The notes under the pieces: model-generated | Databases searched by the model: none | Seen by the model: only the letters and a program-made list of their open reading frames with translations | What the model was told of the DNA's origin: nothing | Translations under genes and position numbers: made by a program | In this document: in pieces, positions 9,029-17,604 of the stretch | How positions within the stretch are numbered: position 1 is the stretch's first letter | How the letters are laid out: the number at the start of each line of letters is the position of its first letter | Assembly (NCBI GenBank): GCA_026418625.1 | Contig: JAOABA010000046.1 | Span: forward strand, 20,568 to 84,567 | Reading direction: 5' to 3' | Length of the DNA stretch: 64,000 bases | Source of the DNA: Candidatus Kapaibacterium sp. | Lineage (GTDB): Bacteria; Bacteroidota; Ignavibacteria; Kapaibacteriales; UBA2268

Positions 9029-11136
9029 TTATTTCTTACAACACGAAAACCTAAATTATAATTAAAATTATCACCAGTTGATGGAAATGAATACCTTTTT
9101 GCAGGATGACCTTTTGAAGGATCATTTTCAAAGCAACCACCACGGATTACCCTATGGTTCGAAACTGGTTCTGGTCCCCTTGGATCAACTTCAGGGGAAA
9201 AAGTATAATAATCTTCATCATAGAAATCCCAGCACCATTCATAGACATTGCCGAACATATCATAAATTCCCCATTCGTTAGCTTTTAATTGTCCGCATTC
9301 TTGAGAATGTTTATTAGAATTTATTGAAAACCAACCCATTAATAGAATCTCGTCTTCAGTAAAATCAGTCTTTCCAGCTCTTGCTGCGTATTCCCATTCT
9401 GCTTCAGTTGGTAGACGATAACCATTAGCATTAAAATCACAAGTTACTTCCTCTCCATTAATTGTATAGCAGGGTGTAAGTTTCTCTGTTATTGATAGCT
9501 TATTACAAAATTCGACAGCTCTAAGGAAAGTAACCTGATTTACTGGTTTATAGTCTCCAAGCTCAAAAGTGTGGCTCGGATTGGAATTGTCCATAATCGT
9601 TTTCCACTGCAATTGATTAACTTCAAATTTGCTAATGAAAAACGGTTTTGAAATAGTTACTTTATGCTTTGGATTGTTTTCGTCAGTTCCTCCCATAATA
9701 AAACTACCAGCCGGAACCAAAGCTAATGGTAATAGCTGAAAACTTCCCTGAACAGTAAAATCTTTTGAGTTGCTGATTTTATTATTAACAACAACTGTTA
9801 CTTTGATAGTTTTGCCTACAAGCGAACCTTCAGGAACTTTAACTACGATTTTGGTATTTGTCCATTGGGGATAATCCCAAGCCCTTTGTCCCCCAAAATC
9901 AACATAGCTGCTACCTCTTGAGTCGCCAAAGTTTGTTCCGTAAATGCCAATAGCAGTTCCTATCTGTGCTCTTGAATTATCAAGATAGCTTATTTGAGGA
10001 TCACCTTCAAATGGGGTAATGGTAATATTGATAAAATTACTTTGCTTGTTTCCAACAACCACAAACATATTGCCAGACTCAGCTCCCGCTGGAACTTTGA
10101 CAGTAATTTTAGTATCAGACCATAAACTATATTCTGTAGCTTTTGTGTCCTTGAATTGAACATAACTTGCACCTTGCACGCTGCCGAATCTTTTTCCTGT
10201 GATTGTAATATTATCACCTATTCTTGGTTTATTATTATCGACGAGATCGATTTGAGGTGCTTCTTCAGCTTCTTTTATTACCAAATCTACACCATTACTC
10301 TTTCGCTTACCAACAACGACAAATACTTTTCCAGTAGTCGCACCCGGTGGAACTTTAACTTTTATTATATTTTCGGACCATTGGGAATATTCGGTAGCTT
10401 TCACACCATTAAATTCGACATAAGATGTGTCTCTATTAGCACCAAAATTTCTACCATTAACAGTAATAATATCTCCTATACTTGCATTCGAAGTATTTAA
10501 ATTCTCAATTAAGGGTGGATTAATTCCAATTATTAAATCAACCCCATTGCTTGATTTTCCTTCAACCCAAACTACTACTTTTCCCGTCGAAGCTCCATTT
10601 GGAATTTTAACAACAATTCTATTATCTGCCCATTCAAAATAATTAAAGGCTTTTACACCGTTAAATTCGACATAACTATTGCCACGAGAATTTAGAAAGT
10701 TCCTTCCGAAAATAACAATTGATGCTCCAATTTCGGCTTCTTTCACATCAATTGAATCTATAAAAGGTGCATCAGCTGAAGGGTCAATAATTTCGAAATC
10801 TAGTGAATTGCTTATTTTTCCATTAACATTTACATAAACCTTTCCAGTAGTGGTTCCCATTGGAACATAGAGCTTAATAGTAGTTGATGTCCAAGAAATA
10901 TAATCCATAAATCCCGGTTTGGAACCATTGAAATCAACGAAACTATTTCCACGGGCATCTCCAAAGTTTTTACCCTCCAAAGTAATTGCTTGACCAATGA
11001 TTCCTTTGTTTGGAACTATTGAATTCAAAACAGGATCTTCGTTTTGATTTATTGGGTTTTCTTTTTCTGAACAAGAATAAATAATCAGAATCTGAGTTAT
11101 CAGAAATAAGTTAAATAGTATTTTTTTTATTGTCAT
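9025..11136 (-). CDS. Lipoprotein with five IPT/TIG repeats and a SUMF1-type C-terminal domain
   Basis: The 703-residue protein starts with a lipoprotein signal (FLITQILIIYSC, cysteine near residue 22). Five tandem IPT/TIG immunoglobulin-like repeats of about 85-90 residues follow, each with a G.NFG..RG.SYV.FNG core and a W....I.VKVP.G..TGKV strand; the repeats are visible in the DNA at about 260-base spacing. Residues about 470-703 form a formylglycine-generating-enzyme/sulfatase-modifying (SUMF1) fold: VPAGSFIMGG, YRLPTEAEWEYAARAG, MFGNVYEWCWD, VIRGGCFEN, LGFRVVR. The catalytic cysteine pair of true formylglycine-generating enzymes is not evident, so it may act as a binding domain. It heads the folB-folK-dnaG-ybbR operon, with an ATGA overlap with folB. 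Likely outer-surface protein of unknown function. Confidence 0.85.
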   Translation of the reverse strand: MTIKKILFNLFLITQILIIYSCSEKENPINQNEDPVLNSIVPNKGIIGQAITLEGKNFGDARGNSFVDFNGSKPGFMDYISWTSTTIKLYVPMGTTTGKVYVNVNGKISNSLDFEIIDPSADAPFIDSIDVKEAEIGASIVIFGRNFLNSRGNSYVEFNGVKAFNYFEWADNRIVVKIPNGASTGKVVVWVEGKSSNGVDLIIGINPPLIENLNTSNASIGDIITVNGRNFGANRDTSYVEFNGVKATEYSQWSENIIKVKVPPGATTGKVFVVVGKRKSNGVDLVIKEAEEAPQIDLVDNNKPRIGDNITITGKRFGSVQGASYVQFKDTKATEYSLWSDTKITVKVPAGAESGNMFVVVGNKQSNFINITITPFEGDPQISYLDNSRAQIGTAIGIYGTNFGDSRGSSYVDFGGQRAWDYPQWTNTKIVVKVPEGSLVGKTIKVTVVVNNKISNSKDFTVQGSFQLLPLALVPAGSFIMGGTDENNPKHKVTISKPFFISKFEVNQLQWKTIMDNSNPSHTFELGDYKPVNQVTFLRAVEFCNKLSITEKLTPCYTINGEEVTCDFNANGYRLPTEAEWEYAARAGKTDFTEDEILLMGWFSINSNKHSQECGQLKANEWGIYDMFGNVYEWCWDFYDEDYYTFSPEVDPRGPEPVSNHRVIRGGCFENDPSKGHPAKRYSFPSTGDNFNYNLGFRVVRNK

Positions 11137-11208
11137 CGTAATAGTCCCTCAATTTATTTAAATAATTAAGTATTATCGGAAAAAAAAGAAAAAGTTACAT
11201 TTTTTTAA

Positions 11209-11328
11209 TTAATCTTCGTCTTTTTTCTTAATTGTCAGCACCTTAAAAAGACAATAAAAAGTCAATGAACTGACAATTGACCAAGCTATAATCATAAAAA
11301 TAATTCCTTCTGTTTGTAATCCGTTCAT
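11209..11328 (-). CDS. MetS-type small subunit of NSS transporter (39 aa)
   Basis: This 39-residue ORF encodes one hydrophobic helix (GIIFMIIAWSIVSSLTFYC) followed by a positively charged cytosolic tail (KVLTIKKKDED). It lies two bases after the stop of the NSS transporter, and its Shine-Dalgarno (AAGGAG) is formed by the transporter's last two sense codons. Tiny single-helix MetS-like proteins encoded directly after a Na+/amino-acid symporter are known in methionine/alanine import systems. Size, topology and position match that family. Product detection would settle it. Confidence 0.75.
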   Translation of the reverse strand: MNGLQTEGIIFMIIAWSIVSSLTFYCLFKVLTIKKKDED

Positions 11329-11330
11329 AG

Positions 11331-12893
11331 TTACTCCTTAATAATACCATTATACTGTGGTTTGTTTTGCTTCCAACCAAAATAAACCAATAAACATAAT
11401 CCGAAAAAGATAACTAACATAAAAATTCTTGCACCCCATAAGTATGGAATATTCTCGGGATTTGCTTTAGTCATTAAAAAAGTTGGTATAGCTTCCTGAA
11501 TCGTCCAATTAATAAGAATAAATAGTAAATACAGAGGTGTTACATATTTTATTATGTAGTAAAATACCTTTGGAACTTTAATATCTGCTCCTCGGTTGAT
11601 TTCAGCCCATCCTTTGTCAATACCCCAAATCCAAGCAAAAATTATTACTTCAATTAAAGCAACCACTACAAGTCCGAATGTTCCTGCCCAATAATCAAGC
11701 TCATCAAGGAAGCCGAATTTGAAAAAGAAAACAACAAAGTGAGATGAAATGAATATAAATATACCAACAATGGTGGTTGCCCTGTTGTGGGAGATTTTAA
11801 ATTGCTCTTTTAGGAATGAAATCAAGGGTTGAACCATAGCAACCGATGATGTTATTCCTGCTATGAATAATAAAAAGAACCATATAAATCCAAAGAACTC
11901 ACCAAAGGGTATCTTCTGGAAAATAATTGGCATCGAAACAAAACCCAGGTTGAAAGCACCTCCCTGTGCTATTTCTGTAGTGGTTGTTAATCCAAAGAAA
12001 GCAACAGCAACAGGTATAGCGATAGAACCACCAATAATCACTTCAACAAACTCATTAATTGAAGCAGTGGCAAGTCCTGAGAGTGCAATATCACTTTTTG
12101 CTTTAAGATAACTTGCATAAGCCTGAAGAGTGCCCATCCCAACACTCAATGTGAAAAATACCTGACCTGCAGCTGCCAGCCAGATTTTTGAGTCGCTCAA
12201 AGCTTCAAAATTTGGATTCCATATAAATGCAAAGCCGTTTTCGACATTCCAATCAGGTTTATTTACAGGGTCTGGTGTTCCTATAAATACAACCCTAATT
12301 GCTAATATTATTCCAAATACAAAGAGAGCCGGTAAGGCGACTTTTGCCAAAAGTTCAATGCCCTTTGAAAGCCCCCTTTTCAATACATAAAAGTTTATTG
12401 CTAATGTGATTAAAAGGAAAATATATGATGTCCAGATATTAGAAAAGAAACCTTCACCTGCACCTTGATAACTCCTGAGGAAACTGCCCATTGATTCAAA
12501 AGTTGTCTCCCCGAAATACATTTTAGTCAGTGAAAAAAAGCTGAATCCAAGCGTCCAGGACTCAATATAGCAGTAATAAATCATAATTATAGTGGAAATG
12601 AATAATCCTATGACGCCTAAGTATTTTGCTATTGGATTTCTCCACATCACATCGAACATTCCGGGAAGACTGCCATGGGAATATTTCCCTCCATTTCTGC
12701 CAATTGCCCACTCCACCCACATAAGAGGTATTGCAAGGAGTATGAAAGCTATGAAATAAGGTATCATAAAGGCGCCACCACCATTTTGAGCTGCTTGAAC
12801 CGGAAAGCGGATGAAATTTCCAAGACCAACGGCATTACCTGCCATTGCCAAAACAAGCCCTATACGTGTTCCCCACTGTTCTCTTTGTGTCAT
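11331..12893 (-). CDS. Sodium-dependent NSS/SNF-family amino-acid transporter
   Basis: The 520-residue protein has the neurotransmitter:sodium symporter (LeuT-fold) signature at its N-terminus (WGTRIGLVLAMAGNAVGLGN, then FIRFP), a glycine-rich NGGGAF loop, and about 12 hydrophobic segments. Family members import amino acids with Na+; substrate cannot be read from sequence. The unusually close coupling to a MetS-like small subunit suggests the MetP/MetS branch (methionine, alanine or similar neutral amino acids). Start ATG at 12893. Confidence 0.92.
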   Translation of the reverse strand: MTQREQWGTRIGLVLAMAGNAVGLGNFIRFPVQAAQNGGGAFMIPYFIAFILLAIPLMWVEWAIGRNGGKYSHGSLPGMFDVMWRNPIAKYLGVIGLFISTIIMIYYCYIESWTLGFSFFSLTKMYFGETTFESMGSFLRSYQGAGEGFFSNIWTSYIFLLITLAINFYVLKRGLSKGIELLAKVALPALFVFGIILAIRVVFIGTPDPVNKPDWNVENGFAFIWNPNFEALSDSKIWLAAAGQVFFTLSVGMGTLQAYASYLKAKSDIALSGLATASINEFVEVIIGGSIAIPVAVAFFGLTTTTEIAQGGAFNLGFVSMPIIFQKIPFGEFFGFIWFFLLFIAGITSSVAMVQPLISFLKEQFKISHNRATTIVGIFIFISSHFVVFFFKFGFLDELDYWAGTFGLVVVALIEVIIFAWIWGIDKGWAEINRGADIKVPKVFYYIIKYVTPLYLLFILINWTIQEAIPTFLMTKANPENIPYLWGARIFMLVIFFGLCLLVYFGWKQNKPQYNGIIKE

Positions 12894-13021
12894 TTTTTCC
12901 CAAGAATTTGAAACTTATAAGGACATTTATTCAGCGTTCAATATAATAAAAAATTTCTTTTTTTTAACCTCATTTTGATTGATTTAACTAAATTGTAATT
13001 GATAATTTTTGCAAATAAATT

Positions 13022-14620
13022 ATGAAATTCGGGTTAAAAGCAATATTAGTTATCTTCTTGACAGCATTTTTTTGTATTTATCCACCTTTGAGAAATTATA
13101 AACAGAATGATATCAAAGCTGCTTTTGACTATTTTGCTGCAGATGCTTTCTACTATTTAAATGTTGCTGATAACTATCAAAAGACTGGTTTCAGCACATA
13201 CGATGGAATTCATTCAACCAATGGTTTTCATCCGCTCTGGCAGTATATTCTCAATTTTAGTTTTACAAAAATTGATAATCCTGAAGTTCAAATAAAGTTT
13301 GTCTTTTTTTTATCCATATTATTAGTATCTCTTGGTGCCGTCTTTCTTTCAATTGCATTGTTGAAGTTTTTTGATTCTTTTTCATTATCACTGATAACCA
13401 TAATCCCCGGTTTTTTGTTTCTTTTATTTTCTTTTGTTGTGTTTCCATACGGTTCGCCTTGGTCATTTATGAACGGAATGGAAACTCCATTATCAATTTT
13501 TCTTTTTGGACTTTTTTTCCTAATTCTTTCTTTTTCCAAGGACTTAAATTCTCTTGGTCATATTAAATTATTCATACTTTCGGTATTTCTTACATTCATT
13601 ACTTTTTCAAGACTTGATGATATCTTCTTATTAGTAGCCTTTTCTATATTACTGATTTTTAAATCTGAAAGAAAGGAAAGATTAAGAAAATCAATAATTT
13701 TTCTTGCTTTTCCTTTTACCCTTTTAACAGCATATTTAATCTATAATCTATCTTATTCAGGGTTTTTATTACCTGTTTCGGGTTTGATAAAATCTAATTT
13801 CTCTTTTGATAATTTTATTTATACTTTCTCATCACTAACCTCTTTTGGAATTAAGGATAATTTTTTCGGAGAACACTCATATTGGCGTGTAATTTTTTTG
13901 TGGATACCTCTTTTATTTGCAGCCTATTATTTAAATAAAAATTTTTCGAAAAGTTCAAATGAGTTTTGGATTTTAATTCCTTTATCATTTTATATAGTTA
14001 TAAAAGCTCTTTATGATCTCTTTTTTGTAAATTTTTGGGATCAGGGGCATTGGTATTTTGCATTAAGTATAATAATTACTAATATTCTTATTGGAGAAAC
14101 TATCCAAAAATTTAAGACTAATAAAATTCCATCTATCTTAGTTGTCATAAGCGTTTTAATTATCACGATAATCTACGCTAACTTTTTTATGGAAAAATTC
14201 AGATTCAAGGAAAATAAATATTATGAATTCTGGCAAAAGAGACATAAGATTGAAAAACAAATTTCTGAAATTTATGAAGGAAAAGGAATTATAGAGTTTG
14301 ATGATGGTATTATTGCTTGGTCCCTTAATTATCCTATTATCAGCGGAACAGGATTAAATCTTGACAAAGAAGCCTTTGAATATTATAAAAAAGGTGAATT
14401 CATCGATTTAGCAGTAAAGCGTGCTTATTCGGCAATGGCATCAGTTCTTTATATTAATCCTCCTAATGAAGCTCTGACAGACTCAGTAAAATTCAACAAT
14501 TGGATAAAAAATTCCTTTCCGGCTCTAAAAAAACAGAACCTTGAAAACTGGAAATTTTCATTAAAATTTTATGATAAAGAGACAAATTTTTATTTAGTTG
14601 GAATAGAGGAGAAAAATTAA
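13022..14620 (+). CDS. Multi-spanning membrane protein, GT-C glycosyltransferase-like
   Basis: The 532-residue protein has an N-terminal membrane segment, an extracytoplasmic loop with FAADAFYYLNVADNYQKTG and STNGFHPLWQY, then about eight to ten hydrophobic helices and a soluble C-terminal tail of about 130 residues. An acidic first loop followed by TNGFHPLW is characteristic of uncharacterised bacterial GT-C-like membrane glycosyltransferases that use lipid-linked sugars; I infer that fold and not a specific reaction. It stands alone, convergent with the vWA gene with only three bases between the stops. Confidence 0.6.
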   Translation: MKFGLKAILVIFLTAFFCIYPPLRNYKQNDIKAAFDYFAADAFYYLNVADNYQKTGFSTYDGIHSTNGFHPLWQYILNFSFTKIDNPEVQIKFVFFLSILLVSLGAVFLSIALLKFFDSFSLSLITIIPGFLFLLFSFVVFPYGSPWSFMNGMETPLSIFLFGLFFLILSFSKDLNSLGHIKLFILSVFLTFITFSRLDDIFLLVAFSILLIFKSERKERLRKSIIFLAFPFTLLTAYLIYNLSYSGFLLPVSGLIKSNFSFDNFIYTFSSLTSFGIKDNFFGEHSYWRVIFLWIPLLFAAYYLNKNFSKSSNEFWILIPLSFYIVIKALYDLFFVNFWDQGHWYFALSIIITNILIGETIQKFKTNKIPSILVVISVLIITIIYANFFMEKFRFKENKYYEFWQKRHKIEKQISEIYEGKGIIEFDDGIIAWSLNYPIISGTGLNLDKEAFEYYKKGEFIDLAVKRAYSAMASVLYINPPNEALTDSVKFNNWIKNSFPALKKQNLENWKFSLKFYDKETNFYLVGIEEKN

Positions 14621-14623
14621 CAA

Positions 14624-15673
14624 TTATAAATATCTCACATATTCACCTAAAACTTTTGAACCTTTAATAATTCTTATTTTCATTTTAGCAGTTCCTTTAT
14701 ATTTATTAAAAATTTCTTGAGGATAACTTATTTTAACATAATATGAATTTCTTATTGAATAATTAATCTTATTGTATAAATCCTTAAGAGACTGAGGGTC
14801 CGAAGATACTATTGACAAACCTCCTGAATTTAATGATATTTCTTCAAGAGCCTTACAATCACCTTCAACTGATTCAAAACACACAGAAAATATTGGAATA
14901 TTATTTATTATTGCTTCATTTATTAACTCATCTGTTGTATAACCCGGTTGATTGTTTTGTCCATCTGCAAAAGCAATAACAGACCTTATGAAAGTATTTT
15001 TATCAATTTGTTTCATATTATTGATTGCATACATTATGGAGTTATAAAGAGCTGTTGAACCACGATTGAAAGAATTTTGTGAGACAAATTCGCTTAAGAA
15101 AGATTTATCATTTGAAAAACCAGAACTAGGGTCGTAATCACTACCAAATTTTATTATTTCAGCTATATCTTCAGCCTTAAAAAAACTAATGAAGTTTTGA
15201 ACAGCTGAGATTAATTCATTTATTGGTATAATTTCAACGTTAACACCCTGGTTATAATCATTTATGGTATAAAGCATATACATAGACCCGCTAAAATCCA
15301 ATACCAATGAAGTGGCAATTTTAGATTTTGTTGTTGAAGAAGCATTAACAAATAAATCTTTAGTACCTAATTTATAAATAGATGAATCTTCTATAAAAAT
15401 ATTTGCGATGAAGTTTTCAGGTTTTATGTCGGTTATTGAGTCCAAGTTATTTGGCACTATGAACAAAGTACCTTCAATTCTACCAGGTTCTACACTGCTT
15501 GTAGATAAATTAATCATAAATTCAGCAGTGTTCTGTATTTTAAAAGGGTCTACCTGTTCTATTTCGGTGGTTACATTAGTAAACTTTGGAGTATTACAAA
15601 ATTTTAACAGAAACAAAATAATAATGACGATAATAATAATTAAAATAATAACCCAAAAAAATTTCTTTTTCAT
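14624..15673 (-). CDS. Membrane-anchored von Willebrand factor A domain protein
   Basis: The 349-residue protein begins with a lysine-flanked hydrophobic segment (residues about 5-25, very isoleucine-rich) and has an extracytoplasmic region. The vWA fold begins near residue 115 with the metal-ion-dependent adhesion site SLVLDFSGSM (DxSxS), followed by GSTALYNSIMYAI and SVIAFADGQNN, the expected second and third MIDAS elements. vWA domains bind protein ligands through a divalent metal. It has no tight partner gene. Partner and role are unknown. Confidence 0.82.
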   Translation of the reverse strand: MKKKFFWVIILIIIIVIIILFLLKFCNTPKFTNVTTEIEQVDPFKIQNTAEFMINLSTSSVEPGRIEGTLFIVPNNLDSITDIKPENFIANIFIEDSSIYKLGTKDLFVNASSTTKSKIATSLVLDFSGSMYMLYTINDYNQGVNVEIIPINELISAVQNFISFFKAEDIAEIIKFGSDYDPSSGFSNDKSFLSEFVSQNSFNRGSTALYNSIMYAINNMKQIDKNTFIRSVIAFADGQNNQPGYTTDELINEAIINNIPIFSVCFESVEGDCKALEEISLNSGGLSIVSSDPQSLKDLYNKINYSIRNSYYVKISYPQEIFNKYKGTAKMKIRIIKGSKVLGEYVRYL

Positions 15674-15744
15674 TACTATCCTCTAAAATTTTTTTGTAAA
15701 TTATTCTATATTTAGTAGTAAAAATAGTAAAATAACAGAAAAAA

Positions 15745-17085
15745 ATGAAATTTTATATAATTATCTTTTTTCTTTTTTTTAATCTCTCTTTTCTTTATTC
15801 CCAAGAAATTAATATCCCCGCTGATACATCTGGGAAAATATTTGTTATTACAGAGGAATTGTCTAATAAGCTTGGAATCTTCAAAGAATATGAAAATTTT
15901 CAGGATGCCAGACTTTTCAAAATTGACGACTCTAATTATTTTCTTGAAATAAATTACAAAAGTGAAGATTTATTATTAAGAAAAAGAATCAACTATACTA
16001 AATCACAACTTGACTCATTCAGGCTCGATTTTTCAAACAGATTAGCTTTGATGGATTCAATTAAACCCCTTGACCAAAGCGGAAGACTACCTCTTATTGT
16101 CTCATCAACGATCCTTGGCTTAGGCTTTTGGGGTTGGGCTTTGCCAACGATGCTCGAGGTTGATAATGGAGCTGTATTCACAGGTTTATATTTGCTAACA
16201 GCTGGAACTTCTTTTGCACTTCCTTACTATTTAACTATGAATACTAATATTCCTAAAGCAGTTGGGACTTATACTTCGTTTGGCGGTTTTGCTGGGATTT
16301 TTCATGGCTTATTTTTATTTGACCTTGTTAATGGCGGAATATCTAATGCTCCATCAAGCTCTATTATCGGGACAATGTTATTTTCGAGTCTATCGGAAAT
16401 GACGGTCAACAATATAATTTCGAGGAAAAATAATTTTACAGACGGAAAATCTTCCACTATGATTAGCACCTCTGTTTTTGGAACTTTTCTTGGTTTAGCA
16501 TTAACAGACTATTTGGCTCTATATGATACCCCAAGGCTTTGGGCAGGTGTTACTCTTGGAACAAGTATTCTGGGGTATTTGGCAGGTGATTTTCTTAGCA
16601 ATAGACAAAGCTATTCCGAAGGAGATGCAACTGTTCTTACTGCTTCGGGACTTCTTGGAGCTGCACTTCCTATTAGTATTGTAGCTTTGACTGATCCATC
16701 TGATACTAAACCCTATTCCGCTGCTGGAGCTATCGGTGCCTGTCTTGGCTTGTGGTTAGGTGATTTTCTTACTTCTAGTGTTGATTTTGAAAGCTCTCAC
16801 GGTGATTATATAATGCTTGGAACTTTTGGTGGTGGTCTGATGGGAGCCGGAATTGGTTTAATTGTTACCTCTTCAGGCAAAAGCAGAAATTCTATACCAC
16901 TTTTTGCAACAATAGGAGGTATAGCAGGTTTTTCTACACTTTACTTTAGTTTTAAGGGTAAATCGCCAAAGCCATCTTTCAGTAATATTGATTTTAAGTT
17001 CAATCCATTTGCTCTGTATGCCCCATTAATTTTCAAAAAAGATGATGTTTACACTCCACTTATGCAACTAAAAATGAATTTTTAG
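15745..17085 (+). CDS. Exported glycine-rich protein of unknown function
   Basis: I do not recognise a family. The 446 residues begin with a signal peptide (MKFYIIIFFLFFNLSFLYSQ) and a soluble stretch of about 95 residues. From about residue 110 to 415 there is a run of alternating small/hydrophobic segments very rich in glycine, alanine, leucine and serine (for example GTFGGGLMGAGIGLIVTSSG), with a spacing that suggests repeated glycine-zipper-like membrane hairpins. The C-terminus (LMQLKMNF) ends in phenylalanine as outer-membrane proteins often do. It could be an envelope protein. It is followed by the ars cassette on the same strand, 129 bases downstream. Confidence 0.55.
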   Translation: MKFYIIIFFLFFNLSFLYSQEINIPADTSGKIFVITEELSNKLGIFKEYENFQDARLFKIDDSNYFLEINYKSEDLLLRKRINYTKSQLDSFRLDFSNRLALMDSIKPLDQSGRLPLIVSSTILGLGFWGWALPTMLEVDNGAVFTGLYLLTAGTSFALPYYLTMNTNIPKAVGTYTSFGGFAGIFHGLFLFDLVNGGISNAPSSSIIGTMLFSSLSEMTVNNIISRKNNFTDGKSSTMISTSVFGTFLGLALTDYLALYDTPRLWAGVTLGTSILGYLAGDFLSNRQSYSEGDATVLTASGLLGAALPISIVALTDPSDTKPYSAAGAIGACLGLWLGDFLTSSVDFESSHGDYIMLGTFGGGLMGAGIGLIVTSSGKSRNSIPLFATIGGIAGFSTLYFSFKGKSPKPSFSNIDFKFNPFALYAPLIFKKDDVYTPLMQLKMNF

Positions 17086-17188
17086 AATCACCTTTTTGAA
17101 ATTCCTCTTTCTGATTGATAGTTCGTTTGGTTCGCAGAAAAAGATTTTAAAGATTTTGTGTTATTATATTTTTTTGTTAATTTCGTCA

Positions 17189-17202
17189 ATCATCGAAATG
17201 AT
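17189..17202. promoter_or_regulatory. Candidate ArsR operator 1
   Basis: The inverted repeat ATCAT-CGAA-ATGAT lies 13 bases upstream of the ArsR-family start codon. ArsR-family repressors bind imperfect inverted repeats near their own promoters, and a closely similar motif occurs again between this gene and the permease, which supports autoregulation. Confidence 0.45.
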
Positions 17203-17214
17203 AATTAGGACATT

Positions 17215-17559
17215 ATGGAAGAATTGACGAAAATATATTCTGCTTTGTCAGACAAAAACAGGCTGAGGATTCTAATACTGCTCTCGAGGAAATCTTTATG
17301 TGTTTGTGAACTCCAAGCTATACTAAAAATCTCTGTTTCAACAGTTTCGAAGCATCTCTCTATTTTAAAAGAAGCAGGCTTCATCATAGACGAGAAGGAT
17401 GGAAAATGGGTCAATTATAAAATAAATAGACTTAGCAAAAATCCATTAATCCATCAACTTTTAGCAGCAACAGAGGTTTATTTAAAAGATAATCATATTG
17501 TTTTGGATGACCTAAATAAAATAATTGATGTCGACAGATATGAAATTTGTAGCAATTAA
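17215..17559 (+). CDS. ArsR-family metalloregulatory repressor
   Basis: The 114-residue winged-helix protein has the ArsR/SmtB layout: DKNRLRILILLSRKSLCVCEL, a recognition helix in SVSTVSKHLSILKEAGFI and a wing around DGKWVNYKI. The CVC pair at the start of the DNA-binding helix is the classic arsenite/antimonite-sensing motif; metal binding would release DNA and de-repress the operon. It heads the cassette of six same-strand genes ending at 20654, and two similar inverted repeats flank it. Confidence 0.92.
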   Translation: MEELTKIYSALSDKNRLRILILLSRKSLCVCELQAILKISVSTVSKHLSILKEAGFIIDEKDGKWVNYKINRLSKNPLIHQLLAATEVYLKDNHIVLDDLNKIIDVDRYEICSN

Positions 17560-17570
17560 ATATTTCGCTG

Positions 17571-17587
17571 ATTATCAAAATGATAAT
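17571..17587. promoter_or_regulatory. Candidate ArsR operator 2
   Basis: ATTATC-AAAAT-GATAAT lies 12 bases after the ArsR stop codon and 17 bases before the permease start. It shares ATC(G/A)AAATGATAAT with the site upstream of the regulator, so the same protein plausibly binds both and may control the permease separately. Confidence 0.42.
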
Positions 17588-17604
17588 ATGTTAACTTTAG
17601 TCTG

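Noticed and set aside
9408..11130. Repeats at about 260-base spacing as a mobile or CRISPR-like array
   Set aside because: They encode the five TIG protein repeats and diverge in DNA as expected for tandem domains.
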